NCBI GenBank assembly: GCA_900473415.1
Contig: UCLR01000021.1
Location: 1 to 41,951, forward strand
Length of the DNA: 41,951 bases
Reading direction: 5' to 3'
From: Hyphomicrobiales bacterium
Lineage (GTDB): Bacteria > Pseudomonadota > Alphaproteobacteria > Rhizobiales > Beijerinckiaceae
This document shows positions 1 to 8,222 of this stretch, in pieces. Position 1 is the stretch's first letter; each line of letters opens with the position of its first letter. Below the pieces are notes generated by a model. It searched no databases and was not told where the DNA came from. It saw only the letters and a program-made list of their open reading frames with translations. Position numbers and translations under genes: made by a program.

Positions 1-328
1 GGCGCGGATGGGCGGCGGCGGTCGCGGCGGTGGAGGCCGCGGTGGTGGTGGCCGCAGGTCGGACATCGCTCTCAAGACCCATATCGAGCTGCTGGGCTGG
101 CTCGGGAACGGCGTCGGCTTCTACCGCTTCGAGTACAAGGGCTCCGATCCGACCCCTTATGTCGGCGTCATGGCGCAGGAGGTTCAGGGCGTGATGCCTC
201 AGGCCGTGAGCCGCGGCACGGACGGATATCTGCGCGTCCATTACGAGCAGGTCGGCGTAAGATTCCAGACGTTCCAGCAATGGCAGGCGTCGGGCTCCCG
301 GCTGCCGGACGGCGCAGTGAGGCCCTGA
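1..328 (+). CDS. C-terminal end of DUF3300-type protein with S74-like tail (partial)
   Basis: Only the 3' end is present; the frame is open to the window edge, so the real start lies upstream. The visible part is a glycine/arginine-rich linker (about residues 1-17) followed by about 85 residues resembling the intramolecular-chaperone (peptidase S74-like) tail: an SDIALK start, GFYRFEYKG and the YVGVMAQEVQ block, then LRVHYEQVGVRFQT. In many alphaproteobacteria this tail sits at the end of DUF3300 proteins, and a DUF3300 gene is commonly followed by a DUF2950 gene, as it is here (48-base gap). The DUF3300 assignment therefore rests on the tail and on the neighbour; the DUF3300 domain itself is outside the window. 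Function is unknown, probably cell envelope. Confidence 0.6.
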   Translation, partial: ARMGGGGRGGGGRGGGGRRSDIALKTHIELLGWLGNGVGFYRFEYKGSDPTPYVGVMAQEVQGVMPQAVSRGTDGYLRVHYEQVGVRFQTFQQWQASGSRLPDGAVRP

Positions 329-376
329 CGTCGGCGGCCCGGTCTCGGGCATTCTCGAACTGGAGAACGCAAGGCG

Positions 377-1348
377 ATGACACTCTTCATGCCAAAGGCC
401 TACTCAGTCGGACGCCTGTCTTGCCTGGTTGCGATCGGCCTGTTTGCCAGCGCCTCGGTCGCGAGCGCGCAGGAACTGTTCAAGTCGCCCGACGAGGCGG
501 CGGCGGCTCTGGCCGCGGCGGCGCGCAGCAGCAACATGGACCAGATCCAATCGATCCTGGGAACTCGTGGGCGCGAGATCGCCTCGTCCGGAGATCAAGT
601 CGCCGATGCGGCCGATCGGGAACGGTTCATCGCGGCTTATGACAACCGGCATTCTGTCACCGCCCAGAACGACAAGGCGACGCTGGTCATCGGGCAGGAC
701 GACTTCCCGTTCCCGATTCCGCTGGTCCGGGTCCGGGGCCAATGGAAATTCGATACGGAAGCCGGCCGCAAGGAGATCCTCTACCGGCGCATCGGCCGTA
801 ACGAGCTCGCTGCCATTCAGGCTTCGCTGGCCTTCGCCGATGCGCAGAACGAGTACGCCGCGAAGGATCACGGGCAGGGCGCAGGCACCTATGCGCAGAG
901 GATCATCAGCCAGCCGGGCAAGAAGGATGGCCTCTACTGGCCGACCGGGCCAGGCGAGGAACAGAGCCCGCTCGGTGAGCTCGCCGCCGACGCAGCCGCG
1001 GAGGGTTACAAGGCCGGCACGACGCCGCAGCCCTTCCACGGCTATTACTACAAGATCCTGAAGGGGCAGGGGCGTGCGGCCCCCGGCGGCGCGGCCGATT
1101 ACGTCGTCGGCAACCGGATGATCGGCGGGTACGGGCTGCTGGCCTATCCGGCTGACTACGGCAACTCCGGCATCATGAGCTTCATCGTCAACCACGACGG
1201 CACGGTCTACCAAAAGGATCTCGGCCTCGCGACGCGCCGTGTCGCCGCGAACATGCGCAATTTCAATCCCGACAAGACCTGGGAGAAGGTTTCCCCGACC
1301 GGCGATGCCAAGCTCGAGGAGGCCGGATCGGGCGGAAAGCGGCCGTGA
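377..1348 (+). CDS. DUF2950 family secreted protein
   Basis: 323-residue protein with an N-terminal signal peptide (basic start, hydrophobic stretch about residues 14-26, likely cleavage after ASVASA). The mature part has the DUF2950 pattern: an early FKSPDEAAAAL segment, a central region with FPFPIPLVRVRGQWKFD, an ILYRRIGRNELAA helix, the GLYWPTGPGEEQSPLGEL segment, and a C-terminal block with HGYYYKILKGQG and a GNSGIMSFIVNHDGTVYQKD motif. No enzymatic activity is known for the family. The start has AAGG just upstream; a second Met four codons later is possible. It follows the DUF3300-type gene closely and is probably cotranscribed with it. Confidence 0.88.
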   Translation: MTLFMPKAYSVGRLSCLVAIGLFASASVASAQELFKSPDEAAAALAAAARSSNMDQIQSILGTRGREIASSGDQVADAADRERFIAAYDNRHSVTAQNDKATLVIGQDDFPFPIPLVRVRGQWKFDTEAGRKEILYRRIGRNELAAIQASLAFADAQNEYAAKDHGQGAGTYAQRIISQPGKKDGLYWPTGPGEEQSPLGELAADAAAEGYKAGTTPQPFHGYYYKILKGQGRAAPGGAADYVVGNRMIGGYGLLAYPADYGNSGIMSFIVNHDGTVYQKDLGLATRRVAANMRNFNPDKTWEKVSPTGDAKLEEAGSGGKRP

Positions 1349-1433
1349 GCCTCACGCTGTCCGGCAGTCCGCGCGGGAAGACGCAACCGTGACAGGCGAC
1401 GGTGAATCTCTTCCTCGAAGAGGGGTGGCGCGG

Positions 1434-3104
1434 ATGGCCGGCTGGCTTCCCGTCCCGAGCGGTCTGGCAGGCTATCGCTGGAGCTCGCTGCGCTTCGACG
1501 GCACGGCGGGGCTCGCGGTTGCCGCCGTCGCCATCCCCAGCGCCATCGCCTATCCTGCGATCGCTGGCCTGCCGCCGGAGACCGGCCTTTACGCCAGCAT
1601 TCTGCCTCTGCTCGGCTATGCGTTGTTCGGGCCCTCGCGCAAGCTGATGGTGGGACCGGACGCGGCAACCATGACGGTGCTGGCAGCGGCGCTCGCGAGC
1701 ATGCCGCTGGCTGATCCGGGTGATCGCGTCGCCGCGGCGGCGGCACTGGCACTGATGGTCGGCGTGCTGTGTGTCGCAGCCGGCCTGCTCAATCTCGGCG
1801 TCGTCGCGGCCTTCCTGTCCCGGCCGATCCTGATCGGCTTCATCAGCGGCATCTCGATCTCGATTCTCATCGGGCAGATCGGTCGCTTCACCGGGGTCCG
1901 GATCGAGGCCGACGGCCTGGTGGGGCCTCTGCTGGAGATCATCCGCAAGGTCGACCTCGTGCATTGGCCCTCGGTGATCTTCGGCGCGGCCATGTTCGCG
2001 CTGCTGGTGCTGCTCGCCCGTCTGCGCTCGCCGATTCCGGGCCCGCTCGTCATCGTCATCCTCGCCGGCATCGTGTCGGCGCTGTTCGATCTCGAGGGAA
2101 GGGGGATGAAGGTGATCGGCGATTTGCCGAGCAGCCTTCCGTCCGTGTCGCTGCCAGATTTCTCGCGACTTCCCTTTCAGGAACTCCTGTTCAGCGCCGG
2201 CGCGATCTGGCTGGTCAGCGTCAGCTCGGGCCTGGTCGCGGCCCGCAGCTTCGGTGCGAAGGACGGGTTCGAGGTCGATGCGAACCGCGAGCTCACCGGT
2301 CTCGGCGCGGGGAATATCGCCTCCGGTCTGTTCGGCGGCTTTCCCGTGACAGTGTCGGACTCCCGCACCGCGATCAATCTTTCCGCCGGCGGCCGGTCGC
2401 AGGTATCGGGGCTGGTGGCGGCGGGCGCGCTGACGGTGCTGCTGCTCTACCTCAATCACGCCCTGCGCGTCATTCCGAGCCCGGCGCTGGGCGCGATCCT
2501 GGCCTTTGCGGCGCTGAGCCTGATCGACATCCAGGGGCTTCGCGAGATCTGGCGCGTCAGCCGCATGGAGTTCGTGTTCGCGGGGATCAGCATGTGGGGG
2601 GCGATCAGCCTCGGCGTACTCCGCGGCGTCGTCATCGCCATCGTCGGCACCTTGCTCTATGTCCTGATGCAGGAGATGCGACCGCGCGACGCGATGCTGG
2701 GGCGCGTGCCCGGCCGCCCCGGCTTCTACAAGCTCCACCGGATCGCGGAGGCGAAGCCCGTGCCGGGGCTGGCGATCTGCCTGATCGAGGGAAATGTCCT
2801 GTTCTTCAACGCCGACTATGTGCGATCGCGCATCGAAGGCATCGTGCAGAGCCTGTCGGCCGACACGAAATGGCTCGTGCTCGATGCCGGCGGGATCGCC
2901 CAGATCGATTCGACCGCTGCCGCGATGTTCCTGCGATTGCGCGACGTATTGGCCGAGAAGGGCCTGTCGTTCGGCTTCGCCGAGCTCAACAACGAGCCGC
3001 GGATCATCTTGCGGCGGGCGGGCCTCTTCCAGCCCAGCGGAGCGACCTTGCTCTTCGATGACCTTGAAGATGCTGTGCATGCCTTCGAGAACGAGCGGTC
3101 GTGA
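1434..3104 (+). CDS. SulP family anion transporter with STAS domain
   Basis: Inner-membrane transporter of the SulP (SLC26-like) family, 556 residues from the chosen ATG. The start is supported by a GAAGAGGGG Shine-Dalgarno 8 bases upstream; an in-frame GTG at 1389 would add 15 residues. The N-terminal signature region reads AIAYPAIAGLPPETGLYAS, followed by the GPSRKLMVGPDAATM segment, about 10-12 hydrophobic spans, the FPVTVSDSRTAIN segment and a C-terminal cytoplasmic STAS domain (last ~110 residues) with the anti-sigma-antagonist-like core DAGGIAQIDSTAA. Members carry sulfate, bicarbonate or dicarboxylates; the substrate cannot be read from sequence. It lies 85 bases after the DUF2950 gene on the same strand and converges on the membrane protein at 3120. 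Confidence 0.92.
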   Translation: MAGWLPVPSGLAGYRWSSLRFDGTAGLAVAAVAIPSAIAYPAIAGLPPETGLYASILPLLGYALFGPSRKLMVGPDAATMTVLAAALASMPLADPGDRVAAAAALALMVGVLCVAAGLLNLGVVAAFLSRPILIGFISGISISILIGQIGRFTGVRIEADGLVGPLLEIIRKVDLVHWPSVIFGAAMFALLVLLARLRSPIPGPLVIVILAGIVSALFDLEGRGMKVIGDLPSSLPSVSLPDFSRLPFQELLFSAGAIWLVSVSSGLVAARSFGAKDGFEVDANRELTGLGAGNIASGLFGGFPVTVSDSRTAINLSAGGRSQVSGLVAAGALTVLLLYLNHALRVIPSPALGAILAFAALSLIDIQGLREIWRVSRMEFVFAGISMWGAISLGVLRGVVIAIVGTLLYVLMQEMRPRDAMLGRVPGRPGFYKLHRIAEAKPVPGLAICLIEGNVLFFNADYVRSRIEGIVQSLSADTKWLVLDAGGIAQIDSTAAAMFLRLRDVLAEKGLSFGFAELNNEPRIILRRAGLFQPSGATLLFDDLEDAVHAFENERS

Positions 3105-3119
3105 ACGCGCCGCCGTGAA

Positions 3120-3782
3120 TCATTCGGGGGTCCCGCCGTGTCGATACTCGCGGACGAGAATGTCGGCGCTGACGACGAGGACCCAGATCGGGAAGATCAT
3201 AAAGGTCCAGTCGACGACATGGCTGCCGATGAAGATGAAGGCGGCCGCGACGTAGCCGAGGATCGCCGTCCAGCGTGCGGTGATCCCGGTACGAAGGAGG
3301 ATGGTCGAGGCCGTCAGCAAAAAGACGCCCGCCATCTTCAGGGCGTAGATGCTGGTGAGGTGATAGGCGAAGGCCCGAGCCAGGATGAAGGTCACGGAGC
3401 CGGCGAGCTCCCGGGGCAGGGCGGTGTGGACGACCAGGATCGCGCCGATCGCCGAGGCCGAGACGAATAGCAGGCCAACGAAGAGCAGCCCGCTGCCGAT
3501 GAAGACAGTGGCGAACAGCTTGTGTTCCTGGGCGCCCAGTCTGTCGCGGAGGACTCCCATGAACCAGAGAAAGGCGATGCCGGCAAAGGGAATGAGGTGG
3601 AGCGCAAGCGCGACTTTCCAGGCCTGCGCTTCCAGCCATTCGCCCGGGTCCCGGGGGTGCAGCCGCAATGTCTGCAGGACGAGGAGAACGGCTGACAGAA
3701 GCAGCACCGAGAACAGGATGCCCGCCACCGCGGCGGCTCGCGGCGTCTTCAGCCCGTTGGCTGCGCGATGTGGATGCGACAC
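3120..3782 (-). CDS. Polytopic membrane protein of unknown function
   Basis: About 220 residues and about six hydrophobic spans (AVAGILFSVLLLSAVLLVL near the N-terminus, then ALHLIPFAGIAFLWFMGVL, FIGSGLLFVGLLFVSASAI, ALKMAGVFLLTASTILL, and two more), ending in a short basic tail. The start is uncertain: the frame is open to 3887, but that would overlap the end of the response regulator gene. GTG at 3782 or TTG at 3791 are the best starts, neither with a strong ribosome site. It lies just downstream of the response regulator at 3847 on the same strand and may be transcribed with it. I do not recognise the family. Confidence 0.6.
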   Translation of the reverse strand: MSHPHRAANGLKTPRAAAVAGILFSVLLLSAVLLVLQTLRLHPRDPGEWLEAQAWKVALALHLIPFAGIAFLWFMGVLRDRLGAQEHKLFATVFIGSGLLFVGLLFVSASAIGAILVVHTALPRELAGSVTFILARAFAYHLTSIYALKMAGVFLLTASTILLRTGITARWTAILGYVAAAFIFIGSHVVDWTFMIFPIWVLVVSADILVREYRHGGTPE

Positions 3783-3846
3783 GGTACGCAACCCGGTTCG
3801 GAGATGGGCGAAGCTCCCCTGGCGGACCCGCCGGCTCGGCAGAGCG

Positions 3847-4470
3847 CTACGCGCTGTCCAGGCGCAGCAGGCCGAGCCGCTCGGCACAGGAGACCAGTTC
3901 GGCGACGGAGCGGATTTCCATCTTCTCCATCACCTTGTGGCGGTGGGCTTTCACCGTCCGCTCCGTGGTTCCGAGGTCGAAGGCGATCTGCTTGTTCATC
4001 TTGCCGCGAACGACGAGCTCGAAGACCTCGCGTTCCCGCGGTGTCAGGTGCTTAAGCCGCGCGGCGCGCTGCCGGAGCCAGCATTCCTGCTCGCTGGCGA
4101 GGCGGTGACGTGCGATCGCGCGGCTGACCGCCTCGATGAACTCGGTCCGCTCGACGGGCTTCGGCAGGAAATCCTCGGCGCCGGCCTTGATCGCGCGCAC
4201 GGTCGCCCGGATGTCCACGATGCCGGCCAGGAAGATCACCGGCAGGTTCGAGCCGGCCGCGATCAGCCGGTCGAAGAGGTCGGGTCCGCCCACGCTGGGA
4301 ATCTGCGCGTCGATGACGATGCAGCTCTCCACGCTGCCGTCGGGCAAGTGGTTCAGAATCTCCTCGGCGCTTCCATAGGCCTGGATGCGGTATCCCGACG
4401 CCTGCAGAACCCGACCGATCCTCGCCTGCGACGCCACATCGTTATCGACGAGATGCACAACAGCCGACAT
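3847..4470 (-). CDS. FixJ/NarL-type response regulator with atypical receiver
   Basis: 207-residue two-domain regulator. Residues 1-120 are a receiver: phospho-acceptor Asp54 (IVIDAQIP) and Lys104 in the FLPKPV motif are present. Residues 140-200 are a LuxR-type helix-turn-helix (LTPREREVFELVVRG, then ERTVKAHRHKVMEKM). Start chosen at 4470, preceded by GGGGAGA at good spacing; in-frame ATGs at 4485 and 4569 are less likely. Two receiver positions differ from the FixJ norm: the acidic pair reads Asp9-Asn10, and the conserved Thr/Ser that follows the fourth strand (usually ITG) is Ala82 (FLAG). No histidine kinase is encoded nearby, so it is an orphan regulator in this window. Confidence 0.9.
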   Translation of the reverse strand: MSAVVHLVDNDVASQARIGRVLQASGYRIQAYGSAEEILNHLPDGSVESCIVIDAQIPSVGGPDLFDRLIAAGSNLPVIFLAGIVDIRATVRAIKAGAEDFLPKPVERTEFIEAVSRAIARHRLASEQECWLRQRAARLKHLTPREREVFELVVRGKMNKQIAFDLGTTERTVKAHRHKVMEKMEIRSVAELVSCAERLGLLRLDSA

Positions 4471-4519
4471 GTCGTCTCTCCCCATCCTTATCCAGTGACG
4501 GTGCGCCTGTGCGCATCCG

Positions 4520-5023
4520 TCATGACGGGCCGGTCTTCGGCGATGCCATCGGACCCGTCGTTCCCCCACCGTCGCGCGCTGTCAGTTTTGCGCGGTCGCA
4601 GCGCTGGAATCTTGTCGCGACGCTGTCCTCCGCAGAGAGATAGCGAAGCAGCCCCCCGTCCGGAGCGGGAGCGAGGAACGCTCGCGCGGAACCGCTCGAG
4701 ACCGAGGTCGTGCAACTGAGGTTCATGATCTGCCGACTGCCATTCGATTTGACGGCGACGATCCGGCAGGTGGCCAACGGCGTTGACACGCGCCTGCCTG
4801 CGATGATGAAGGCCGGTACGAAGATGCTCGGCGGCTGCTTGAATCCGACTGCGTCGCGCGTGGCGACGAAGACACTCGCACAGGAAAGGCCGTCCTCAAG
4901 CCAGGCGCCTTGAAGGCCGTTCGTCTGCGCCAGGGCGCTATTCGTTGGCGCTACAGCGAACAGCGCGAGCAGGCACAGGCTGGTTCGCCGGACCGTCCCG
5001 ATCATTTGAGGCATCTCGAGCAT
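4520..5023 (-). CDS. Small secreted protein of unknown function
   Basis: 167 residues from the ATG at 5023, which has GGAGAA five bases upstream; the frame runs further up to 5140 but without a better start. A signal peptide is evident (MIGTVRRTSLCLLALFAVAP, cleavage probably after NSALA). The mature protein has four cysteines (in LSCASV, TCRIV, LSCTTS and RCDRA), which could form two disulfides, and no recognised domain. It lies 49 bases upstream of the response regulator start on the same strand, so it may belong to the same transcript. Expected location is the periplasm. Confidence 0.6.
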   Translation of the reverse strand: MLEMPQMIGTVRRTSLCLLALFAVAPTNSALAQTNGLQGAWLEDGLSCASVFVATRDAVGFKQPPSIFVPAFIIAGRRVSTPLATCRIVAVKSNGSRQIMNLSCTTSVSSGSARAFLAPAPDGGLLRYLSAEDSVATRFQRCDRAKLTARDGGGTTGPMASPKTGPS

Positions 5024-5213
5024 TCGGTTCTCCGGGTCGGTTCCTGCCTCGCCCCCTCGCATCCCTGCGCATCGGCGAAACCGGCATCGCGACCACGTTC
5101 GTCGGGGCCCTTCGAGACGCGCGCCGCCGCGTGGCGACAACCAGCTGCGCCTCCCCCCGATCGACGCGCTCGCTGATGACGTTCAGTCAAAGCTGCATTT
5201 CGGCAGGCAGGTA

Positions 5214-5232
5214 GTAGTTTACGGTAAGCTAC
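5214..5232. promoter_or_regulatory. Imperfect inverted repeat, possible regulator-binding site
   Basis: GTAGTTTAC and GTAAGCTAC flank a single G: 8 of 9 positions pair, giving a 19-base near-palindrome. It sits in the 261-base gap between the end of the TolB/TPR gene (5285) and the start of the small secreted protein (5023), about 190 bases upstream of the latter. Size and symmetry are like a TetR-type operator. Otherwise this gap holds no convincing gene. Confidence 0.35.
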
Positions 5233-5284
5233 GCAGCGGGCGCCCTTTGCTCGGCGCGGAGGCTGCAAACGGCTGCCACGACGC

Positions 5285-7120
5285 CTATTTCGAGCCGTCC
5301 GCGAGGCTGGGCTTCACCGGAAAACCAGCTTGGATCGCGCCTTGAATCAGAATGGCACGGTCCCGCGCGTTAAAGTTGCGCTTGTTGAGCTCGCCATCGA
5401 AATCGTTGAAGAAATTCCGCCGCAGCTTGAGGAATTCCGAACGGCTCTGCGCTGCCTCGACGTTCAGTCCGGCACGGGCGAAGATCAGCGCGGCTGCGAA
5501 GTGGTAGATGGGGAAGCGCTGCAGATCGGCCTGGCGGATCAATTCGACGGCCCGCTCGACGTCGCCCTGCATATAGGCAGCGAAGGCCAGGAGCCCGGCA
5601 TAGTAATCGGAATGGCCGGGATTGCGGGCCATGGCCTCTTCCAGCAGCGCTGCGCCGCGCTTCCAGTCTCCGGCCTGGGCGACGCGGCTGCCGAATTCAC
5701 CGAGCAGCTCCGCATCATTCGGATTGAGCGTGAGCGCTCGCGCGCCGATGCGCAGCGCCTCGGCGGGCTCGTTGCTGAAGAACAGAACGGTCATCAGAGC
5801 CTGGAGCGCGCGGACATTCTGCGGGTCGAGCCGAACGGCGCGCTGGGCGGCATCGCGGGCTCGCTCGGCGGGCGTGGGGGAGCCGGGGCGCCGGTTCAGA
5901 TCGAAGCGGTCCTCGTCGAGATAGAGATAGGACAGCATCGCCCAGCTGGTCGAATGATCGGGATAGCGCGCGACCATTCGCTCCAGGCAATCGCGTGTCG
6001 GCGCATGCTCGCCTTCACTCGGCAGGTTGCGATAACGGTAGAAGCGAACCGAGCACTGATAGGCCTCGAAGCTCGGAAGGGGTCGGGCGAGTGACGATGC
6101 GGGCGGAGCCCTGAAAAGGATCCCGTATGGTTGGGCGACGGCTGCGGCGACCTTGGAGGCGATGCTCACTTCAATGTCGACGATGCTGCTGGTCCGCAGG
6201 TTGGCGTCATAGGCGTCGGACCAGATGATCGCGGACGTCTCGCCGTCCAGCACGCGGCTCGTGACCCTGAGCCTGCCGTCGAACATGCGGATACTGCCCT
6301 CGAGGATGTAGCGACTGCCGAACTGGCGCCGGATCTCGGGAGCGGATGCGCCGGGCGACAGGGCGTTGGAGGTCTCGCGACCGAAGACCGTCAGCTCCTT
6401 GAAGCGGGCGAGTTGCGCGAGGATCTCCTCGGAAAGGCCGGCGGCATAGATATCGCCTTCGGAAGTCCTGGTCAGGTTGGCGAAGGATTTGACGATCAGC
6501 GATGGGCCTTCCGGCTGAGCGGGGTCGTTCGAGGAAGCGTCCGGTCTCGACAGGTCCGATGACCATGTGAACGCCAGAACGGTGACGATCGCCAGCGCGA
6601 TCGCGGAGCCGGTAAGCAAGGGACGCTTCAGCAAGTAGGAAAGACGTCGCAGATCGGCGAAGCCGGGGCGGGGCTGCGGTGTTGGTTGCGCGGCAGGCAG
6701 CGAGCGCAGCTGGGAGTGGCTCGAATGGTCAAGCCGCCAGCAGAAGTGCGGCACGTAACCGCCTTTGGGAATCTCGATCAGGACCTGGTCGAGGCTACCT
6801 GCCAAGAGGTAGTAGCGCTCCAGGGCGCGCCTTAGCCGTCCGGCCTCGATGCGCACGACCGGATCGTTCTGGATGTCGAAATTGGCGTCTCGGCCGAAGA
6901 CTTCGACCGCTACGGAATAGGCCTTGATGCGGTCGGCATGGCCCGCGAGGGTCTGTTCGACCACATAGGACAGGAACTGCCGTACCCGCGTCGGAACGTC
7001 GAATTCCGTGCTCGTCAAAATGCGATCGAGCTGCATACGGATTTCGGCCTCGCCGGGCTCGTCCATAGGGCGCGAGCCAGAGCCGTCACTGTCGTGCTTT
7101 CGCGACCCTTGCCGTTCCAT
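5285..7120 (-). CDS. Membrane-anchored TolB-like / TPR protein
   Basis: 611 residues. Residues 25-130 form a conserved N-terminal domain (LDRILTSTEFDVPTRVRQFL, the VEVFGRDANFDIQNDPVVRIE block and the IEIPKGGYVPHF end) seen in proteins often annotated as adenylate-cyclase-like, although no cyclase catalytic domain is present here. One membrane span lies near residues 167-186. Residues about 205-320 are TolB-like (SLIVKSFANLTRTSEGDIYAAGLSEEILAQL), as in signalling ATPase/cyclase relatives. The rest is helical, with tetratricopeptide repeats (for example RAVRLDPQNVRALQALMTVL and RALTLNPNDAELLGEFGSRV). The likely role is a membrane-anchored scaffold or signalling protein. The start at 7120 lacks a strong ribosome site; Met19 at 7066 is an alternative. 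It is divergent from the gene at 7257. Confidence 0.8.
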   Translation of the reverse strand: MERQGSRKHDSDGSGSRPMDEPGEAEIRMQLDRILTSTEFDVPTRVRQFLSYVVEQTLAGHADRIKAYSVAVEVFGRDANFDIQNDPVVRIEAGRLRRALERYYLLAGSLDQVLIEIPKGGYVPHFCWRLDHSSHSQLRSLPAAQPTPQPRPGFADLRRLSYLLKRPLLTGSAIALAIVTVLAFTWSSDLSRPDASSNDPAQPEGPSLIVKSFANLTRTSEGDIYAAGLSEEILAQLARFKELTVFGRETSNALSPGASAPEIRRQFGSRYILEGSIRMFDGRLRVTSRVLDGETSAIIWSDAYDANLRTSSIVDIEVSIASKVAAAVAQPYGILFRAPPASSLARPLPSFEAYQCSVRFYRYRNLPSEGEHAPTRDCLERMVARYPDHSTSWAMLSYLYLDEDRFDLNRRPGSPTPAERARDAAQRAVRLDPQNVRALQALMTVLFFSNEPAEALRIGARALTLNPNDAELLGEFGSRVAQAGDWKRGAALLEEAMARNPGHSDYYAGLLAFAAYMQGDVERAVELIRQADLQRFPIYHFAAALIFARAGLNVEAAQSRSEFLKLRRNFFNDFDGELNKRNFNARDRAILIQGAIQAGFPVKPSLADGSK

Positions 7121-7223
7121 GGAGCGGCCCCCGGCCGAAAGTCCACGTCAAGAAGCTAAGTTCGGTAGGCAGGATGTAGGCTGTAACCTCCCGTTATTTA
7201 CTCCCATGCCGCCTCGGCCGCCA

Positions 7224-7233
7224 CATAATTATG
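7224..7233. promoter_or_regulatory. Perfect 10-base palindrome CATAATTATG in divergent promoter region
   Basis: The 136 bases between the TolB/TPR gene (minus, start 7120) and the small gene at 7257 (plus) are richer in A and T than their surroundings. The palindrome lies 24 bases before the plus-strand start codon. It could be an operator, but a 10-base AT-rich palindrome can also arise by chance. Confidence 0.25.
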
Positions 7234-7256
7234 GCGTTTCGCGGGGGCTCGTTCCT

Positions 7257-7502
7257 ATGGATCGAGGCGTTCTGGCGGCTATCCGGCTTTTGCCCAGATA
7301 CCGGAAGTCGATCGAAGAATTGGTTCTGCTAAGCGAAAGTTTCCGCTCGTTGTGCGGAGACATCGCCGAGGCGGAGCTCGCGCTCGAACGCTGGGAGAAA
7401 TCAACGTTGCCAGGCAAGGAGGCGCGTTGCGACGAATATCGGCTCATCATCAATGGGCTCGAGGCCGAGCTGCGCCAGGCAATTCACGAGCGGCAGCTCT
7501 AG
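7257..7502 (+). CDS. Small conserved-looking cytoplasmic protein, function unknown
   Basis: 81 residues from ATG 7257 (GGGGGC about 8 bases upstream). The frame is open further upstream, but the extra residues are low-complexity and overlap the divergent gene. The product is almost wholly helical: RYRKSIEELVLLSESFRSLCGDIAEAELALERW, then an ARCDEYRLIINGLEAELRQAI helix. There is no signal peptide or membrane span. Its heptad-like leucine pattern suggests a coiled coil or helical hairpin. It lies 56 bases upstream of the lipoprotein gene. Confidence 0.6.
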   Translation: MDRGVLAAIRLLPRYRKSIEELVLLSESFRSLCGDIAEAELALERWEKSTLPGKEARCDEYRLIINGLEAELRQAIHERQL

Positions 7503-7558
7503 GTCACAATGGGTGCTTGGCTCGAGGCGGAATGACTTTTCTAACCGGAGAGGTTCCC

Positions 7559-8137
7559 ATGTCGAAACACATTAGCTGGATCTTCGCTCTTTCAATCGCC
7601 GCCGCCTTGGCCGGCTGCGCGACCCAACCCGTGGTCACCAGCCAGACCGTGATGATCGCCGGAGTGGGGCCGGTCGAGATCGAGCGCCTCAATGTCCGGG
7701 TGGTGCAGATCGACAGGGCCAATCGCACGGTCGTCGTCGAGCAGCGCGGACACAGATGGCTCGTTGAGGTACCGCCGCTGTTCGGCGATCTCCAGACCGT
7801 TCGCGTGGGCGACAATGTCGAGATCCGGCGGGTCGAAGGCGTGCTCGTGGACATCGGGCGGACGCGGCGCGGCTCCAAGCCGGGGATCGCGTATACGCAG
7901 GCCACCAGCGGGCCCTTCCAGAACCTGCCCGACAAATATGTCCTGCACGCCGTGACGGTGACGGCAAGGTTCGAGCGTTTCGACGCGGCCAACGGTGTGG
8001 TGAGCTATGTCGGTCCCTTCGGGCCGCGCTCGATCACGGTGGCCGATCCGGCCGTCAAGGCTGAGCTGCAGACGTTCCGGAGGGGCGACATGGTGGACCT
8101 CAGCTTCGTCGAGGCCTTCCATATCATCCTCAACTGA
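7559..8137 (+). CDS. Lipoprotein of unknown function
   Basis: 192 residues starting at ATG 7559, with GGAGAGG five bases upstream. The signal peptide ends in a good lipobox (LAGC, Cys20), so export and lipid attachment are expected. The mature part is beta-rich with two similar halves: VEIERLNVRVVQIDRANRTV ... VRVGDNVEIRRVEGVLVDI, then VTVTARFERFDAANGVVSYV ... FRRGDMVDLSFVEAF. It resembles lipoproteins I know as uncharacterised in rhizobial genomes. It is followed by a strong hairpin, so it probably ends its own transcript. Confidence 0.78.
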   Translation: MSKHISWIFALSIAAALAGCATQPVVTSQTVMIAGVGPVEIERLNVRVVQIDRANRTVVVEQRGHRWLVEVPPLFGDLQTVRVGDNVEIRRVEGVLVDIGRTRRGSKPGIAYTQATSGPFQNLPDKYVLHAVTVTARFERFDAANGVVSYVGPFGPRSITVADPAVKAELQTFRRGDMVDLSFVEAFHIILN

Positions 8138-8153
8138 CGCCGCTCAGCCGAAT

Positions 8154-8179
8154 GGCCTGCCCGAGAACCCGGGCAGGCC
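8154..8179 (+). terminator. Strong 10-bp GC hairpin after the lipoprotein gene
   Basis: GGCCTGCCCG and CGGGCAGGCC pair perfectly across a 6-base loop (AGAACC), 17 bases after the lipoprotein stop. No U-tract follows, so it is either a weak intrinsic terminator or a 3'-end stabilising hairpin. Confidence 0.55.
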
Positions 8180-8222
8180 GATCCGCTTACCGGGATTACG
8201 ACAAGCCAGGGAGACGTGAAGG

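Noticed and set aside
1263..3080. 605-codon open frame on the minus strand across the SulP gene
   Set aside because: It is the mirror of a GC-rich coding region; the translation is rich in Arg, His, Gln and Asp without domain patterns, while the plus strand encodes a clear SulP protein.
5002..5268. 88-codon minus-strand frame in the 5.0-5.3 kb gap
   Set aside because: Arg- and Ala-rich random-looking translation overlapping the start of the secreted protein in another frame.
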